The notes under the pieces are model-generated. The model did no database searches, had not been told where the DNA came from, and saw nothing but the letters and a program-made list of their open reading frames with translations. A program made the translations under genes and the position numbers. From positions 127,507 to 145,884 of the forward strand of contig BEXV01000085.1 in assembly GCA_003118195.1 (NCBI GenBank): a stretch of 18,378 bases of DNA, in the 5' to 3' direction. This DNA comes from Hemicentrotus pulcherrimus. Lineage: Eukaryota > Echinodermata > Echinoidea > Camarodonta > Strongylocentrotidae. The stretch's first letter is position 1. Every line of letters begins with the position of its first letter. Below, in pieces: positions 7,350 to 17,878 of this stretch.

Positions 7350-9324
7350 CTGGCAACTTTCAAAGATAAACGTGTACCATGTACTGAGTCTTGTAATCAC
7401 ATATCTTGCCCCGTATAAAGACAACTTGTGCATTATCAGAATATTGGCTGCCCTGAAAAAAGCACACTATTACTGGTTTGGTTGACAGAAGATTATGAAA
7501 AATGTTTTATGTTAATGATTTATTTCTCGTGTTTATCTCACATTAGTCACATATCATACATATATACCAGGATGCAAGGAATTTCTTAAAATAATTTTGT
7601 TCAATATATTGGATCAAGATTTATTAATGTTATTTCTAAAAAAATATGCAGACATGACAAGGCAAGAATTGGTGTCTCATTTTGATGTAGGTCATAAAAA
7701 CATTTTTTGAAATAACATGTTTTCAATTCATTAGCATTTCTTCCCTTCATGATTTTCATCCATTTGTTATTCTTTCTTTTTGATGCTAAAAACACCTCTC
7801 CCTAGATGCAAGCAACCTACATTTCACACTTTACAGCTCATTCTAACGCACTATTACTCACCATTTAACTAAATAAAACTGAATAACAGTGACTCTTCAC
7901 TTCATGATAGGATTTTGAGACTGACCTACAAAAAAATGGCACTTGTCTTGGGGTGTTAAAGTAGGCCAATCACCGAAAGAAGTTTTTTGCTCTTGATACC
8001 AGAGGTTACACATGGCTATACTGTGTTAAAATATGAACTTCAAATATTACTTCCACAAAGAGATATTGCACTTTAAATACATTCTAGGTGATCAGTAAAA
8101 TGTCTTGTTGAGACGACTAGTTAATGGAATTAGTTAATGGAATTGTGAAAACTCACGAGTTTTAATAGAGCTTTTATATTATACTTTATTTTCTTTGTAC
8201 CTCTCAGCCATTTTCCCACAGAATGCCAGTAAAAAAAAATTGAACAACACTTTAAAAAAAAGAAGACAATCACTACCATGAGGATTGAAATATTTTCTTC
8301 ATAAAACTTGTTATATTCCATTTTTTGTTTCATTTCATGAAAATCTTTATGGATCTATAAAGTTATGCTGACCATGTGCTTACAAATACCGCTGTACCTG
8401 TTGGACAGCATATAGAAAATGCTTGAACTTACACATGTAGCCCAAGTGGAATGAAGGTCAGAATGAGTGACCCATTTAATGGGTTATTATTCCACATTCA
8501 ATAGCTAATGCAATTATTTAGTATTGAACAGGTATTTCTTTTAAATTCCAACCAATATTTTAGAGAAAACACCCCTCCAAAAATAAATATTTGGAATTTT
8601 GGATAGAAAATGATACTGTGATATTGAGTCATCGACCCAACTTCTTCTATGTTCCTTTAAGATTCAGAAGTGAATTAACTCTGCAAGCCGACTTACTAAT
8701 ACAGCTCCTTAGAATGCAAATGATTATAGCTTAGGAAATCTGATAGTCACGTTAGCTTAATAGATATAATTTAAAGAAATTAAATGACTCACTGAAAAAG
8801 AAAGTTGGCAGGTAGAATTGGGTAGAAACACCTAAATTGGCAATACTTGGTTCCTGCTTAACTCGTTACTGTGTTGTGATGAATGGAGCTATCCTCGTAT
8901 CTGACTCATGCCAATGTCAATGTGTCACGCTGGAAACGATTAAGCTATCTCTTCCATGTGGCTACTCTATGAACTTTCATTTTGAAAGATGAGATAGGAA
9001 ATTGCTTCCGAACGAACGTGTCGCTAACAAAGAGAGTAATAGGCTAAACGCATTGTTAGATGCTACAAGTTTATGTTAAAGGTCATCTTAGGTTGTCATT
9101 ATGATTTATAAAGGTAAAAAAAAAGAATCGTCCAACTAAGGATCAAATGTAATCTAGACTGGATGATAAGGCTCCCAATATGATATTTCTCCGAAAATAA
9201 TTTGATGATGTTTTTAAGATATTTTCAAGCTATTTTCAAGCGACTTCTCTCACTCATGATACAGACATCCAAGTCCAACATCATCACCATATATATTCTG
9301 ACATACAAGCAGAATAAACAATGA
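7350..9324. other. Intronic stretch, weak exon signals only
   Basis: Mostly AT-rich. Excellent minus-strand donors occur at 7860-7861 (GTGAGT) and 8695-8696 (GTAAGT), and a very good acceptor lies near 9032 (TTACTCTCTTTGTTAG). None has both a good partner site and an open frame longer than about 16 codons. An exon is expected here, since 10673-10751 and 7269-7349 do not share a phase. Confidence 0.35.
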
Positions 9325-9661
9325 TAATAAAAATCTGGATTTACATACATGTAGCGCTTAATACGGAATACAGTCTCTAAGTGCTTTACAGATATTACTA
9401 CCCTGGTCATTGGATTCATTCACTAACAATGTGCACCATATCCACTCCCTGGGGAGTATTCCTACCATATGGTCACCATGAGGGCATATGGCAATATCTA
9501 ACACAAATGCTTTTGTCATCCTACAGGGTCCCCATTTCTCTCTTGGGTATTGAGTGGCAAATCTGGATTAATGTCTTGCCAAAGGACATAAGTGAAGTGT
9601 CAAGGGTTGAACCCAACACCTTCCAAATTCAAGTCTTATGTTTAAACCACTTAACAAAATA
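9325..9661 (-). mobile_element. tRNA-derived SINE, degenerate
   Basis: Read on the minus strand, the head has a tRNA-like A box (TTAAGTGGTTTAAAC, 9655-9641) and, about 40 nt later, a B box (GGTTCAACCC, 9613-9604), the spacing of a tRNA gene. The body then runs to TAAGCGCT near 9353 and an AT-rich tail. The order A box, B box, body, tail is that of a Pol III SINE. It has no intact cloverleaf, so it is not a tRNA gene. I associate near-identical repeats with echinoderm and other marine invertebrate genomes, from memory only. Confidence 0.7.
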
Positions 9662-10039
9662 AAACATAGGCTGCAAATATCGACTACTAACATCTTTTTA
9701 AGTCAAAATATTAGTGTACACATGTAAGGTTGTTAGACCATATAGTTGTATAATTCCCTAATTAACAAAAAATGAAGATTTTAATAATCAGACCTGCCAA
9801 ATATGAAATGTTAAACATTTGATTGTCAAAAACTGGTCAGGGTGAGGTCTTCTGATGACACAATCCTGGCTAAGGTCAGATGTATGGTTAACCTATCATT
9901 ATTTGTCATAACTGCCAATGTATGTCAGTTAATTATGGGAGAGGGTCTGTAACAGAGGCTTAATAGACAATGTTTTACATCCTAATTAGTAATGTCTGCC
10001 AAAGCTCCATGATGTAATGATGTTATCAAATTGGTTTAC

Positions 10040-10099
10040 CAGCAATGTACATGTATACTACATTTATTTATATTCTTGTAATTTGTTCTATCATTGTAT
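10040..10099 (-). CDS. Weak candidate exon
   Basis: A strong acceptor (CCATTGTATTTCAG) opens 19 full codons, YNDRTNYKNINKCSIHVHC, before CTG|GTAAAC, a mediocre donor. Phase 2 in and out, so it fits after 10673-10751 and would give Arg at that junction. The peptide is Asn/Lys-rich, as expected of AT-rich non-coding DNA, so chance is a fair alternative. Confidence 0.18.
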
Positions 10100-10672
10100 C
10101 TGAAATACAATGGCTTTTCAAAAACAAATCTGTTTCACCAATATACCATGCAAACATTTGAGTATCATTCAATTGAATGAATACTTTAAAAAAAAAACTG
10201 TTTTTGTTTCCTTTTCTTTTCCCCAAAAGATAGCAAACTAAAAGGCATTGCTGATTATGAATATATGCCAATAAGCAGTAGTGATTCTATTTCTAGATGG
10301 AAGGGAGTGGTGTGGGGGCTCAAGCCAAAAAAAAGTTCTTCAAGCCCTCCAAGTAGAAAATTGATGCTTGATACATGTATCTTTATTACTTTTTTAATTG
10401 ATCCAGTTTGTTTGTCGGAAGAATATTTTATAAATACACATCAATCAGTCAATCTCAATATTCAACCTACCAGTACAAAAAACACCACATACTTCCAAAG
10501 TGTATACAATTTTGCACTCAATGTATCAAGTTACATGAAAACATATACATGTACAACTTGATCATCCACAATACCCAGTGGTGTATCATAATCATATCCT
10601 TGTAATGGCCTCAACAGACATACAACCATCTCAACAAAAACGCTTCCTAAATCAGAAAAGAACTGTCCAAAC

Positions 10673-10751
10673 CTGAGAGCAGAAGAAGAGAAGGCCCCTT
10701 TGTTCTCGCAACGCACATATGGTCTCTTAATTCCCATTTTTTGGCCCGAAT
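10673..10751 (-). CDS. Candidate exon, unidentified, one Cys
   Basis: The acceptor AATCGTCACAG opens 25 full codons, SGQKMGIKRPYVRCENKGAF then SSSAL, ending CTCAG|GTTTGG; phase 1 in, phase 2 out. GC content is well above background. The frame is open further both ways: upstream to about 10850 (an AG there would add ~33 codons) and downstream to a second donor, GTT|GTATGT, at 10622-10623, which would leave in phase 0. So the exon limits are uncertain, though coding here is more likely than at most sites in the window. No family is recognised. Confidence 0.38.
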
Positions 10752-11139
10752 CTGTGACGATTTCACCAGATGTATGATGATCAATCATGTCCGACAAATT
10801 AAACTTTGATAACGCTTGATTAAGTGACATGAGGTGCAAAGCGATTATCTACTGATTTTGATATATGAAATTTATCTCCTGGGAGAAGCATGGCTAATAT
10901 CTCCCTGTTGAAGCACAGATCTTACCTTTTTTTCCCAAATTTAGCCCCTTTTATCATTGCCAAAATGAGGCAAAATATACTTTCAGTTCTGAAGTGGGCT
11001 ATTTTTTTATTTCTGTGAAGTGACCCTATGTTAAGGTAAACTGGTATTACTTTTGTTTCACTAAGGAAATATAAACTTTCTTAATTTATTGATTTCCCAT
11101 AACTGAGCCAATGTCACACACTGGAATTATACAGGCATC

Positions 11140-11160
11140 CCCCCCNCACACACACACAAA
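11140..11160 (+). repeat. Poly-C / (CA)n tract with assembly gap
   Basis: A C-run, one N at 11146, then a CA repeat. The true length of the tract is unknown; this is a contig junction at a microsatellite. Confidence 0.7.
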
Positions 11161-11254
11161 CCCGAAACATATGCAAGTGTCAAGAAGTAAGACCAACTCA
11201 ACTCATTAGGCATTCCCACTCCCTCTCTGCTTTGGGTAAACTACATTTGTACAC

Positions 11255-11310
11255 CTCCAGTATACACGTCAAATGAACGAAGCGTTCTTATGCCGTTTAC
11301 CAGGGCTGGG
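11255..11310 (-). CDS. Candidate exon, unidentified
   Basis: On the minus strand the acceptor ACTATGCAG opens 18 full codons, PALVNGIRTLRSFDVYTG, ending GGAG|GTGTAC; phase 2 in (or phase 1 from a second AG nine bases on), phase 1 out. Its base composition is clearly richer in GC than its flanks and the peptide looks protein-like. Phase 1 out matches the candidate at 10673-10751, giving Asp at the junction. No family is recognised. Confidence 0.33.
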
Positions 11311-12031
11311 CTGCATAGTGCACCAATTGCAATTTACAGGGAAGATGTTTACACTTTGAATGTTTGGAAAAACATGAGTGAATTTATCAGGTCAGTTATG
11401 CACTGTACCCCCCTATCCCCCTCCTTTGCAAATCTAATAAAAAAATCATTTGATTTTCAAAAACACAAATTGCCAATTCAATACAAAAATTGCCACTTAC
11501 AGATATCTTTTATATGCTCACACTCTTTAAAAAAAACTTTTAAAAATTAATGAGAATGCTTGATGAAGCAGGTTATTTCTATAGGATATCAAAACAGAAT
11601 TTAAATTGGCTACAAATTGTTATGGTGATTGAGGCACTGTTTGCCGAGGCCTTCATGGATCTTTAGACATTAATATGTTTGGTAATAGTAAATGTTTAAA
11701 TATCACACAAGACCTAACCTTTAAATTAACCTTCCCACACAACTGCTTGCTAATTAATCACCAAGCCCCATCGAAAGCTCATTCACCCAAAACATTTGCT
11801 TCGACACTCCAAGTACCAATCTAAAATGTAATTTTAATGGACAGTGTCGCGGCTTCGTTCGCGTTCTTTACATTGCCCCAGGTTGCCCTAGAATGCACAG
11901 CGGGTCGCCTATACCGCTACCAGACAGATTAACGATGTCATTGCTTGCATGCTGACTAGGAATCGCTCCTGCCGTTTAAGCCAGTCACTTACAAACGGTG
12001 CCTAGCATGCATAATGTACACATAGGTTTGT

Positions 12032-12055
12032 GGGGGGGGGAGGGGGGAGGGGGGA
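12032..12055 (+). repeat. G-tract, strong G-quadruplex potential
   Basis: Three G-runs of about 9, 6 and 6, separated by single A, followed by further G. One-base loops make this a very stable G-quadruplex candidate on the plus strand. Confidence 0.7.
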
Positions 12056-12379
12056 GCCAATACATGTGGTACTTCATTTGGGTTTAATAAAAGGTCAACT
12101 TTGGTGGTGGTGAAGGTGATGAATTTATTAAAAAGAGGTTTTAATTTGTACATAGAATATGACCAAAGGCAAAATGTAGCACACTGCATTGTAGAAAGAG
12201 TGGTAAAAGACAACATTTTATCATTTGGGCGTACTCCTTGTGATTCTCAAATGGTCAAAATAGTTGACTGACACATTTGTGAGATTATGATCATGACAAA
12301 TATTGACAATGAAATATATGTCTACGCAAAAAAAGATGTCTAGCCTGAGAATGAAGCACAACCATCTCTCCTTCCTATT

Positions 12380-12391
12380 CTCCCCCTCCCC

Positions 12392-12423
<32 letters not shown>

Positions 12424-12500
12424 TTCTCTTTTTCTATTTCTCTATCCCTCCCCCCTCCATCCCTCTCTCTCTCTCTCTTTTCCTCTGTCTCTATATTTCT
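12380..12500 (+). repeat. Imperfect (TC)n pyrimidine tract
   Basis: About 120 bases almost entirely C and T, with uninterrupted TC runs near 12393-12413 and 12461-12478. It can form triplex DNA. The Ser/Leu/Phe-rich open frame that crosses it is an artefact of composition. Confidence 0.85.
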
Positions 12501-12983
12501 TATCCCTTCAATGTCTCTTTATCCTCCTAGCCATCACGTCAGCATGACTACATCTCATAATTCATAAAGAGTTTTCTCATCACTCGCTGGCCTTGGGAAT
12601 GAGCTTCTATATCCCTTTTGTAATATTTTCCAGTTAATTGAACTATCACTATCCACATATTGTTGTAGCACGCTATTGTCTACAGTTCATCATACAAATG
12701 TGAATGTCTAATACATAATAATTCAGAATCCAATCAATGAAAAATAGAGTTGGAATTCAACACATGTTTCGTGATTTCTTGTTGCAATTTGTCCATGGCT
12801 GTAAAATGCTAGAGTTTCCAAATCAAACTACATTCAGGAAAGATACAACATGTACACGAAAAATCCCCTTCTGTGTGATATCGGGCAAAAATAAGAATTA
12901 TAATCTATTTACTTCCATTTTTGTGTAGTTGAGTATATTTTCATTTTGAATTACAGGGTCAAGAAGGAAAATTATTTATCCAA

Positions 12984-13015
12984 ATCTGTTGAGAGCCAGA
13001 CGGGTGTTAACTCAA
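12984..13015 (+). repeat. Single arm of small foldback family
   Basis: ATCTGTTGAGAGCCAGACGG followed by GTGTTAACTC matches the arm of the foldback at 437-507 with few changes. No pairing arm is visible downstream, so this is a solo or truncated copy. Confidence 0.5.
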
Positions 13016-13464
13016 ACACTTTAAAAAGATGTATATATTTAACATCCTCTACATTTTTAACCTTCAGGTATTAATCTATTTAACCTTATTGTTCCTACAT
13101 GTAATTCATTACACTGTCTGTATGAACTAATAGCATTTACTATCAGAAGTATACTAGGAAATAGCCATGTTCAGAATTCCAGATTCCAAAAAGCGCCTAT
13201 TAGTATCTGATATCCAGAAGAGCCAACAGGCAACAGTACTAACTACTATGCCAAAGGTCATCTAGAGCATGGGTCTTGTTCCGCTTACAAATACTTGTAC
13301 AACCATATAGCCCATTTAGACCGGACTTAATTTATACGAAACTTGCATAAAGAAATGGATAAAGAATTATCTTTTGGCAAAAGGGTGTACACACTGGATA
13401 ACAACATCCTAATTTTAAAAAAAAAAAACTAGTTTTGAAAAGGTCCTTTAACATGCCAGCTTAC

Positions 13465-13514
13465 CAATTATTAATACAATATAACATTCAGACGAAATGC
13501 TTGAGAACAGGACC
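13465..13514 (-). CDS. Weak candidate micro-exon
   Basis: Between an AATTAG acceptor with little pyrimidine and a good donor (TTG|GTAAGC) lie 16 open codons, VLFSSISSECYIVLII; phase 2 in, phase 1 out. The residues are hydrophobic with one Cys. The phase fits after 15134-15251, but the size and the poor acceptor make chance quite likely. Confidence 0.13.
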
Positions 13515-15133
13515 CTAATTATTCATCGATATTTCATTCAAAATGATGCTCAAACATGCACCCTTTTTTCACTGTAAAAATGTTCTGATTGTTTTTAGCT
13601 ACATTGTTTTCGTGTACCTATACAACGAATGTTGGTAGTCTAAACTGGGATAAGACACCTACACGCCTTGAGACTACACATGCACCTGATCTACATGTAT
13701 ACATTTGGCATTTCCTTTCAGCTAATAAGATAATTGCTTATCGCCCGCGCTGTGATCCCTGCACTTCTGTGAATTACTTCCTGTGAGGAGGAGAAGCGCG
13801 TTGCTTCAAGACAACCGACAAAGGCAGAAGAGTTCTTCCAGGATACAGCCATTCACTTTTATCATATTTTAGGGAAATCTTTTGGGCATTGAATAAAACA
13901 TGCTACATGTACAATGGGGGAAAGTCTGTAGGTTATGTTGTTGCAAAAGTAAATCTTGCAATTTTTGAGTATTCAATTGTTTGAACTGTTCTAGGGGAAC
14001 CCAGCGAAGTACAAAGAACTCATCTAATTCTCTGGGTAAAAGCATTCTGTATATTGCTTGATCAACTTGATTAAATTCTAAACAGCTATTATTCCCCCCC
14101 CCCTTTTCTAAATGTATTTCATATTGGAATATATTGTTTGTATTCACCAATAAGTTATTTGATATTCCCCTTATTTTTCATCACTAAAAGAAGCAGAGTA
14201 AAAGGCGGAAAATGATTGGTTATGGTTATTAGTCTCAACAAAGAAATGAAAAAGTGTGGTAAATGATGATTGAAAATAATTGGGAAAAAAGAACAGAGTG
14301 GAAGAAGATGAGATGAAAAAAGTCTTTGTGGTCAGTTTTTTAAATCAAAAGTAGTGGTTAAAAAAATATCTGTGAAAGAGAGTTAAAGACAAAGCCGGAT
14401 TTCTAAATTGGTCACTTAAATATACATGTACATTTTTGTACGCCACATTATTAGAGGAAACAAGATTTACCAAATGCCTTATTTGACCAAACAGGATTCA
14501 TGTTTATAAGTACAATTCTTCAACAACTTAACCCGGTAGTCAGCACTCAAACCTTAATATTATAATCTCCTTCACACAAATCATATTTCAAATATTGTTA
14601 AAAATGTGATCATTCTATAAATAAAATTTGTAATTACTTGATAATGAAATGACCAGGAGTGTAAGGCACAGTTACCCCAATTTAAAAATACTTTAAAATA
14701 ATTTTATTCTCCTGAATCATGAATTCATGAATATTTTCTTATGTAGGCCTCAATGTCCATTTTAAACTAAATGAGAATTTGCAAAGCCCCATCTTTACCA
14801 ACTTCTCCCTTCATCCAATATGAACATGGTACTACATGTATCATGTACATGAAAGAGCTTGAGATCAACTTTGAAATATTGTCTGTTTGGAGCCAGAAGG
14901 GCATTAAGTTAAAGATAAACTATAGTACTGGTAATGCGATTGCATTGTCAAAGAAAAGGTGTGGAAAGGATCAGAAACAGTTGATCGTGTAGCATGTAAG
15001 TATTGGTGTGCACTGCAAGGTTCTGGAGTCATCAAAATCATAATAAGTTTGACCGAGTCTTGGTAAAGTAACAAGCACTGTACACAGAAATCTATATATG
15101 GGACAACACACATGGTGTCGGGGCTAGTACTAC
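13515..15133. other. Intronic stretch with repeat fragments
   Basis: Contains a single arm of the small foldback family (14882-14911), poly-C at 14094-14103, and TACATGTA at about 13693, 13904, 14422 and 14833. A CpG-bearing patch at 13745-13800 has a good minus-strand acceptor (CTCCTCCTCACAG), but all three frames stop within about 20 codons. No exon is convincing. Confidence 0.35.
14882..14911 (+). repeat. Single arm of small foldback family
   Basis: TCTGTTTGGAGCCAGAAGGG then CATTAAGTTA is one of the best-preserved arms of the family also seen at 437, 1714, 4918 and 12984. No clear partner arm follows. Confidence 0.55.
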
Positions 15134-15251
15134 CTTGATTTCCTTGTCTCTCTATGCTCATTACTCGGCCAGTATACATTTTCTTGCAAAATTGTTTGGC
15201 ACATGTCATTTATTTGTAATCTTGAACATTCAGTGTAAGTTTCGTTTGATT
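15134..15251 (-). CDS. Weak candidate exon with VYWP motif
   Basis: A clean acceptor (ATTCTCACAG) opens 38 full codons, ending AATCAAG|GTAGTA; phase 1 in, phase 2 out. It holds two cysteines (TEC and DMC) and then ILQENVYWPSNEHRETRKS. The WP after a Cys faintly recalls the hormone-receptor domain of adhesion GPCRs, but the CP pair expected next is not visible in a following exon, so I do not assign it. It could instead be spliced directly to the start exon, which also leaves phase 1. Confidence 0.22.
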
Positions 15252-15300
15252 CTGTGAGAATTAATTTTTTTTTTAACCAGAACTGGAGTTTGTCTTTAAC

Positions 15301-15408
15301 CCTGTGTTGTTTGTAGACTTCTGGGTATGAAACTAGATTTCTACATTTATTTCCCCTTTTGGCTCGTTCGCCAACTTCGTTCTGATATTGCTTGCAAGTG
15401 AATAACTT
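15301..15408 (-). CDS. Weak candidate exon (conflicts with 15134-15251)
   Basis: The acceptor TATTCTATAG is followed by 36 open codons beginning KLFTCKQYQNEVG and ending at CAGG|GTTAAA. It enters and leaves in phase 0, so it can follow 15470-15573. It has two cysteines and many Lys/Arg. The intron left between it and the next candidate would be only 49 bp, and the phases disagree, so at most one of the two is real. Confidence 0.18.
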
Positions 15409-15469
15409 CTATAGAATAGATACTCCAAAATAAATTCATGACATAGAGAAAGAAACAAAATTCACACAC

Positions 15470-15573
15470 CTTCAAAATAGACCTGGCCCCAAGACTAAAC
15501 TTAAAACTTGTTTCTAAATAAGAAAATTGCATTATTAGCCCAATAAAAGAGTCCTTAGAGTCAATTACGTCCA
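15470..15573 (-). CDS. Candidate second exon, unidentified
   Basis: On the minus strand the acceptor CTATCTCAG leads into 34 complete codons and ends TTGAAG|GTGTGT, a fair donor. The frame enters in phase 1 and leaves in phase 0. The start exon leaves in phase 1; its G plus TG here gives Val, so the two join cleanly. The residues begin DVIDSKDSFIGLIMQF and end in SILK, with no cysteine. They suggest alternating hydrophobic beta-strand character, but I recognise no family. It is over 2 kb from the start exon, so other exons may lie between. Confidence 0.35.
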
Positions 15574-16077
15574 CTGAGATAGAGCTCTAAAAGATTTCCC
15601 AGTGATCTATTGTACTATTTACACCCACACTATCCATGCATGGATAGATTTCAAGAAAAGTTGGTTCTGCCTTAACAGATACAAATTATTTACACAGCTT
15701 CAAGTGGTTCAGATTTACATAGGATCTGAGAGCAACGTCAACAGTGGGACTTCAATCAATAGAGATTTGTAAAGCACTGTATAAGCTGAGCTCTGCTGCA
15801 TGAGGACCCAATCAAAGCAAATCATATATCTCTCTTTAAAATTGTTAAAACTCTTTTGAAGTAAATAAATGAATCCTTGATAACCTGACACTAAAGTCGA
15901 TGTTCATTAGTCTGGGGCCTAAAACTATGAACATTTTCAGAATTAGAAACATGTAAGTGCTGATAAATGTCTACCCACAGTGATCTTCAAGGATTCAACA
16001 TCTACTATCCCCTGGGTGATCACCCTCTGCAAAACTACCCCTCTACAAATGTAAATGATATCTCTAGTCTTCACCCA
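15574..16077. other. Intronic stretch, no supported exon
   Basis: AT-rich sequence between the candidate exon ending at 15573 and the palindromic MITE. No frame with usable splice sites, no repeat family recognised. Confidence 0.4.
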
Positions 16078-16079
16078 TA

Positions 16080-16456
16080 GAGTACCGAAGCTGTGACGTC
16101 ATAAAAATCTTTTTTTAGAATTTCTCAAATTTTTCTTCATTTTCCGAAAGAGCATCAAAAATAATGTCCAAATGTCGAAAACCAATTGAATATGTTAAGT
16201 ATTGGCGGAGATAGGACCATCTGAATAAAAAGATTGCCTATGGGAACTCAGTGTTATATACTCTGAGCCAGAGCATATAACACTGAGTCCCTATAGGACA
16301 TATATTTATTCAAATGGTCATATCTCAGACAATACTTAACATATTTAATTGGTTTTTTCGACGTTTGGACATTATTTTTTATGCTCTTTTGGAAAATGAA
16401 GAAAAATTTGAGAAATTCTAAAAATAGATTTTTGATGACGTCACACTTCACCACTC
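16080..16456. mobile_element. Palindromic MITE with TA flanks (Tc1/mariner-like)
   Basis: Seen: the two halves are reverse complements over almost their full ~185 bp, meeting in a short loop near 16268. The ends pair as GAGTACCGAAG and GAGTGGTGAAG, both followed by TGTGACGTCAT. The base pair TA flanks both sides (16078-16079 and 16457-16458), the target duplication used by Tc1/mariner transposons. It has no transposase frame, so it is a non-autonomous element. The small differences between the arms (about one in ten) suggest fairly recent insertion. A transcript crossing it would fold into one long hairpin. It lies in an intron of the inferred minus-strand gene. Confidence 0.85.
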
Positions 16457-16635
16457 TATTACCTACTGGAACCAGGTGGATCCTTTATTAAACCCAAGGG
16501 ATTATTTACAGGTAAGCATTTAGCAGTTTATAGGTTAAGAACTATCCCCTAGGTCAAGAACACGGTACACCCCTCCCTGCAGATAACTACATACAACTTA
16601 ATTACAGCACCTGTATTTGTCAACTTGCAATTGTG

Positions 16636-16833
16636 AGGGTAGTTGTGAGGGGGAGGGAGGAAGGGAAAAGGGGGAAAAGGAGGAAGAAGGAAGAAGGAAG
16701 GGGGAGGGGGTAATGTTTCTACACATACATGTGGGTTTATCCTCTGGTAGTTTCTGGGAAATGTTGTTGCCAGGAGGGGGAGGGTAATTTTCCTGGGGGG
16801 GTTATACCATGAGGGAGGGGGTGGGGATGGTAG
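16636..16833 (+). repeat. G-rich purine tracts
   Basis: Two runs (16636-16709 and 16772-16833) consist largely of GGG to GGGGGGG blocks separated by A-rich or mixed bases. Spacing allows intramolecular G-quadruplexes on the plus strand; the minus-strand transcript would carry the C-rich complement. They begin about 180 bp from the palindromic MITE. Confidence 0.7.
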
Positions 16834-17711
16834 TTATCCTGATAAACTAAAAGAATACTTGAATTTCAAATCCAAACAGGATATGATGAGATGATTTCAA
16901 CAAAGTTTATTCATAAAGGAGACTTCTTTGCAAGCCCCAGTAATAGGTGTTTATGTTTATTCCATGCAATTGCAGTTAGTTTATGATAATTAACATCATT
17001 TTCCAAAACATAAAAGATAACATATTTTCAAGAATACATCCCCTGGTTTACAAAAAAAAAGAATTACACATCAAAAACAGAATATATCCATATCAATTGA
17101 CAAAGTTTGCCGTGGTGAACTTTAAACAGATACATGTAGCTTTTACGAGACTCAGTTGAATTAAAAAATGACTGTCTTTGTTGTATTAGATCATTACCGA
17201 TATACTACACAAAATAACATGATATGCAGCATAACCCTGACCAACATATCAAGTATCATAATGACAATAATTACACTGTGCTTATTTGTTATTTCAATGC
17301 ACTCATGTCTTCAAATTTAGCAACTTTAAAGTGCATAGTGGGAAACACTCGAGTGGTAGTGGCTGGAGGGAAGTAGTGATTCATGCATGTCTGAACATGG
17401 AAAATACTTATAGTAATTATTATCCAACAAAAACAGCATATTCAACTCAAAACAAATGCTTTCAAATCCAAGTTTCTATAGATCTAGGTCATCTGCCTAG
17501 GTGCACGGTGAGTTATAATTTATATATCATCTCTTCTGTATGGGTCATGATTTGCTTTCCAATGTGGGTTTAGTTTCATATCACATACCTAAGTTTTAAT
17601 TGAGTTAAGTAATCACAATAACCGAATTATAAAAATACATTGGGCACATCCCTACGGATTTGACTTACAATAACAATAACCAAAAATAATGACCCTTTCA
17701 AACTGATATAG
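16834..17711. other. Intronic stretch, no supported exon
   Basis: AT-rich with poly-A/T runs and one TACATGTA near 17132. A good GTATGT donor lies on the minus strand at 17587-17588, but every frame upstream of it contains stops before an acceptor. Nothing else is recognised. Confidence 0.4.
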
Positions 17712-17825
17712 CTAGCCAGCTGCAGAGCGCGCAGCCGCAGCGGAACCACACCACAGTCTTCGCCTTATCCACCGGCCACGCAAACCACACGAAACCCCAC
17801 TCAAGTCCTTCATACGTTCACTCAT
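17712..17825. other. GC-rich, CpG-bearing patch just inside intron 1
   Basis: Base composition rises sharply against the AT-rich surroundings, with several CpG and GCGC steps. On the minus strand a second reading frame is open from a stop near 17770 to a GTAAGT donor at 17666-17667 and encodes a Leu/Ile/Val-rich stretch. Its acceptors lack a good pyrimidine tract except CTCTGCAG near 17720. It may be promoter-associated DNA, an alternative first exon, or an unrelated GC island. Confidence 0.3.
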
Positions 17826-17878
17826 TTTACACAAAAAATACAACAGGACATTCATTATAAACCAAACGATATTCTTAC

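Larger units (their letters stand above)
11311..13464. other. Intronic stretch with low-complexity tracts
   Basis: Holds the G-tract at 12032, the pyrimidine tract at 12380 and a solo foldback arm at 12984. A GC-richer patch at 11836-11980 contains a possible 48-bp minus-strand exon (11921-11968; GGCAG acceptor, GTAGCG donor, 16 codons beginning ERFLVSMQAM), too weak to list on its own. A GTAAGT donor at 11499-11500 has only a 24-bp frame behind it. Confidence 0.35.

Noticed and set aside
8130..8333. 67-codon minus-strand open frame with a hydrophobic stretch
   Set aside because: Phe/Lys-rich because of poly-A/T; a good acceptor and a GTGAGT donor are present, but the resulting phases do not match its neighbours.
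8697..8739. 43-bp minus-strand exon ending in a consensus GTAAGT
   Set aside because: Only 13 codons, moderate acceptor, and phase 1 in/2 out fits neither neighbour.
9604..9655. A functional tRNA gene
   Set aside because: A and B boxes are recognisable but there is no cloverleaf with paired acceptor stem and anticodon arm; it is a SINE head.
9381..9662. 93-codon plus-strand open frame
   Set aside because: It runs through the degenerate SINE and reads its antisense strand.
10531..10839. A single-exon gene of 102 codons on the minus strand
   Set aside because: The middle looks coding, but the frame's end is AT-rich and lacks any protein-like pattern, and good splice sites lie inside it. I kept only the exon 10673-10751 and noted the other borders.
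12303..12530. Ser/Leu-rich plus-strand open frame
   Set aside because: It is a translation of a TC-rich simple repeat.
13745..13800. Exon behind a very good minus-strand acceptor (CTCCTCCTCACAG)
   Set aside because: All three frames reach a stop before any usable donor.
16254..16454. 66-codon minus-strand open frame
   Set aside because: It lies wholly within one arm of the palindromic MITE.
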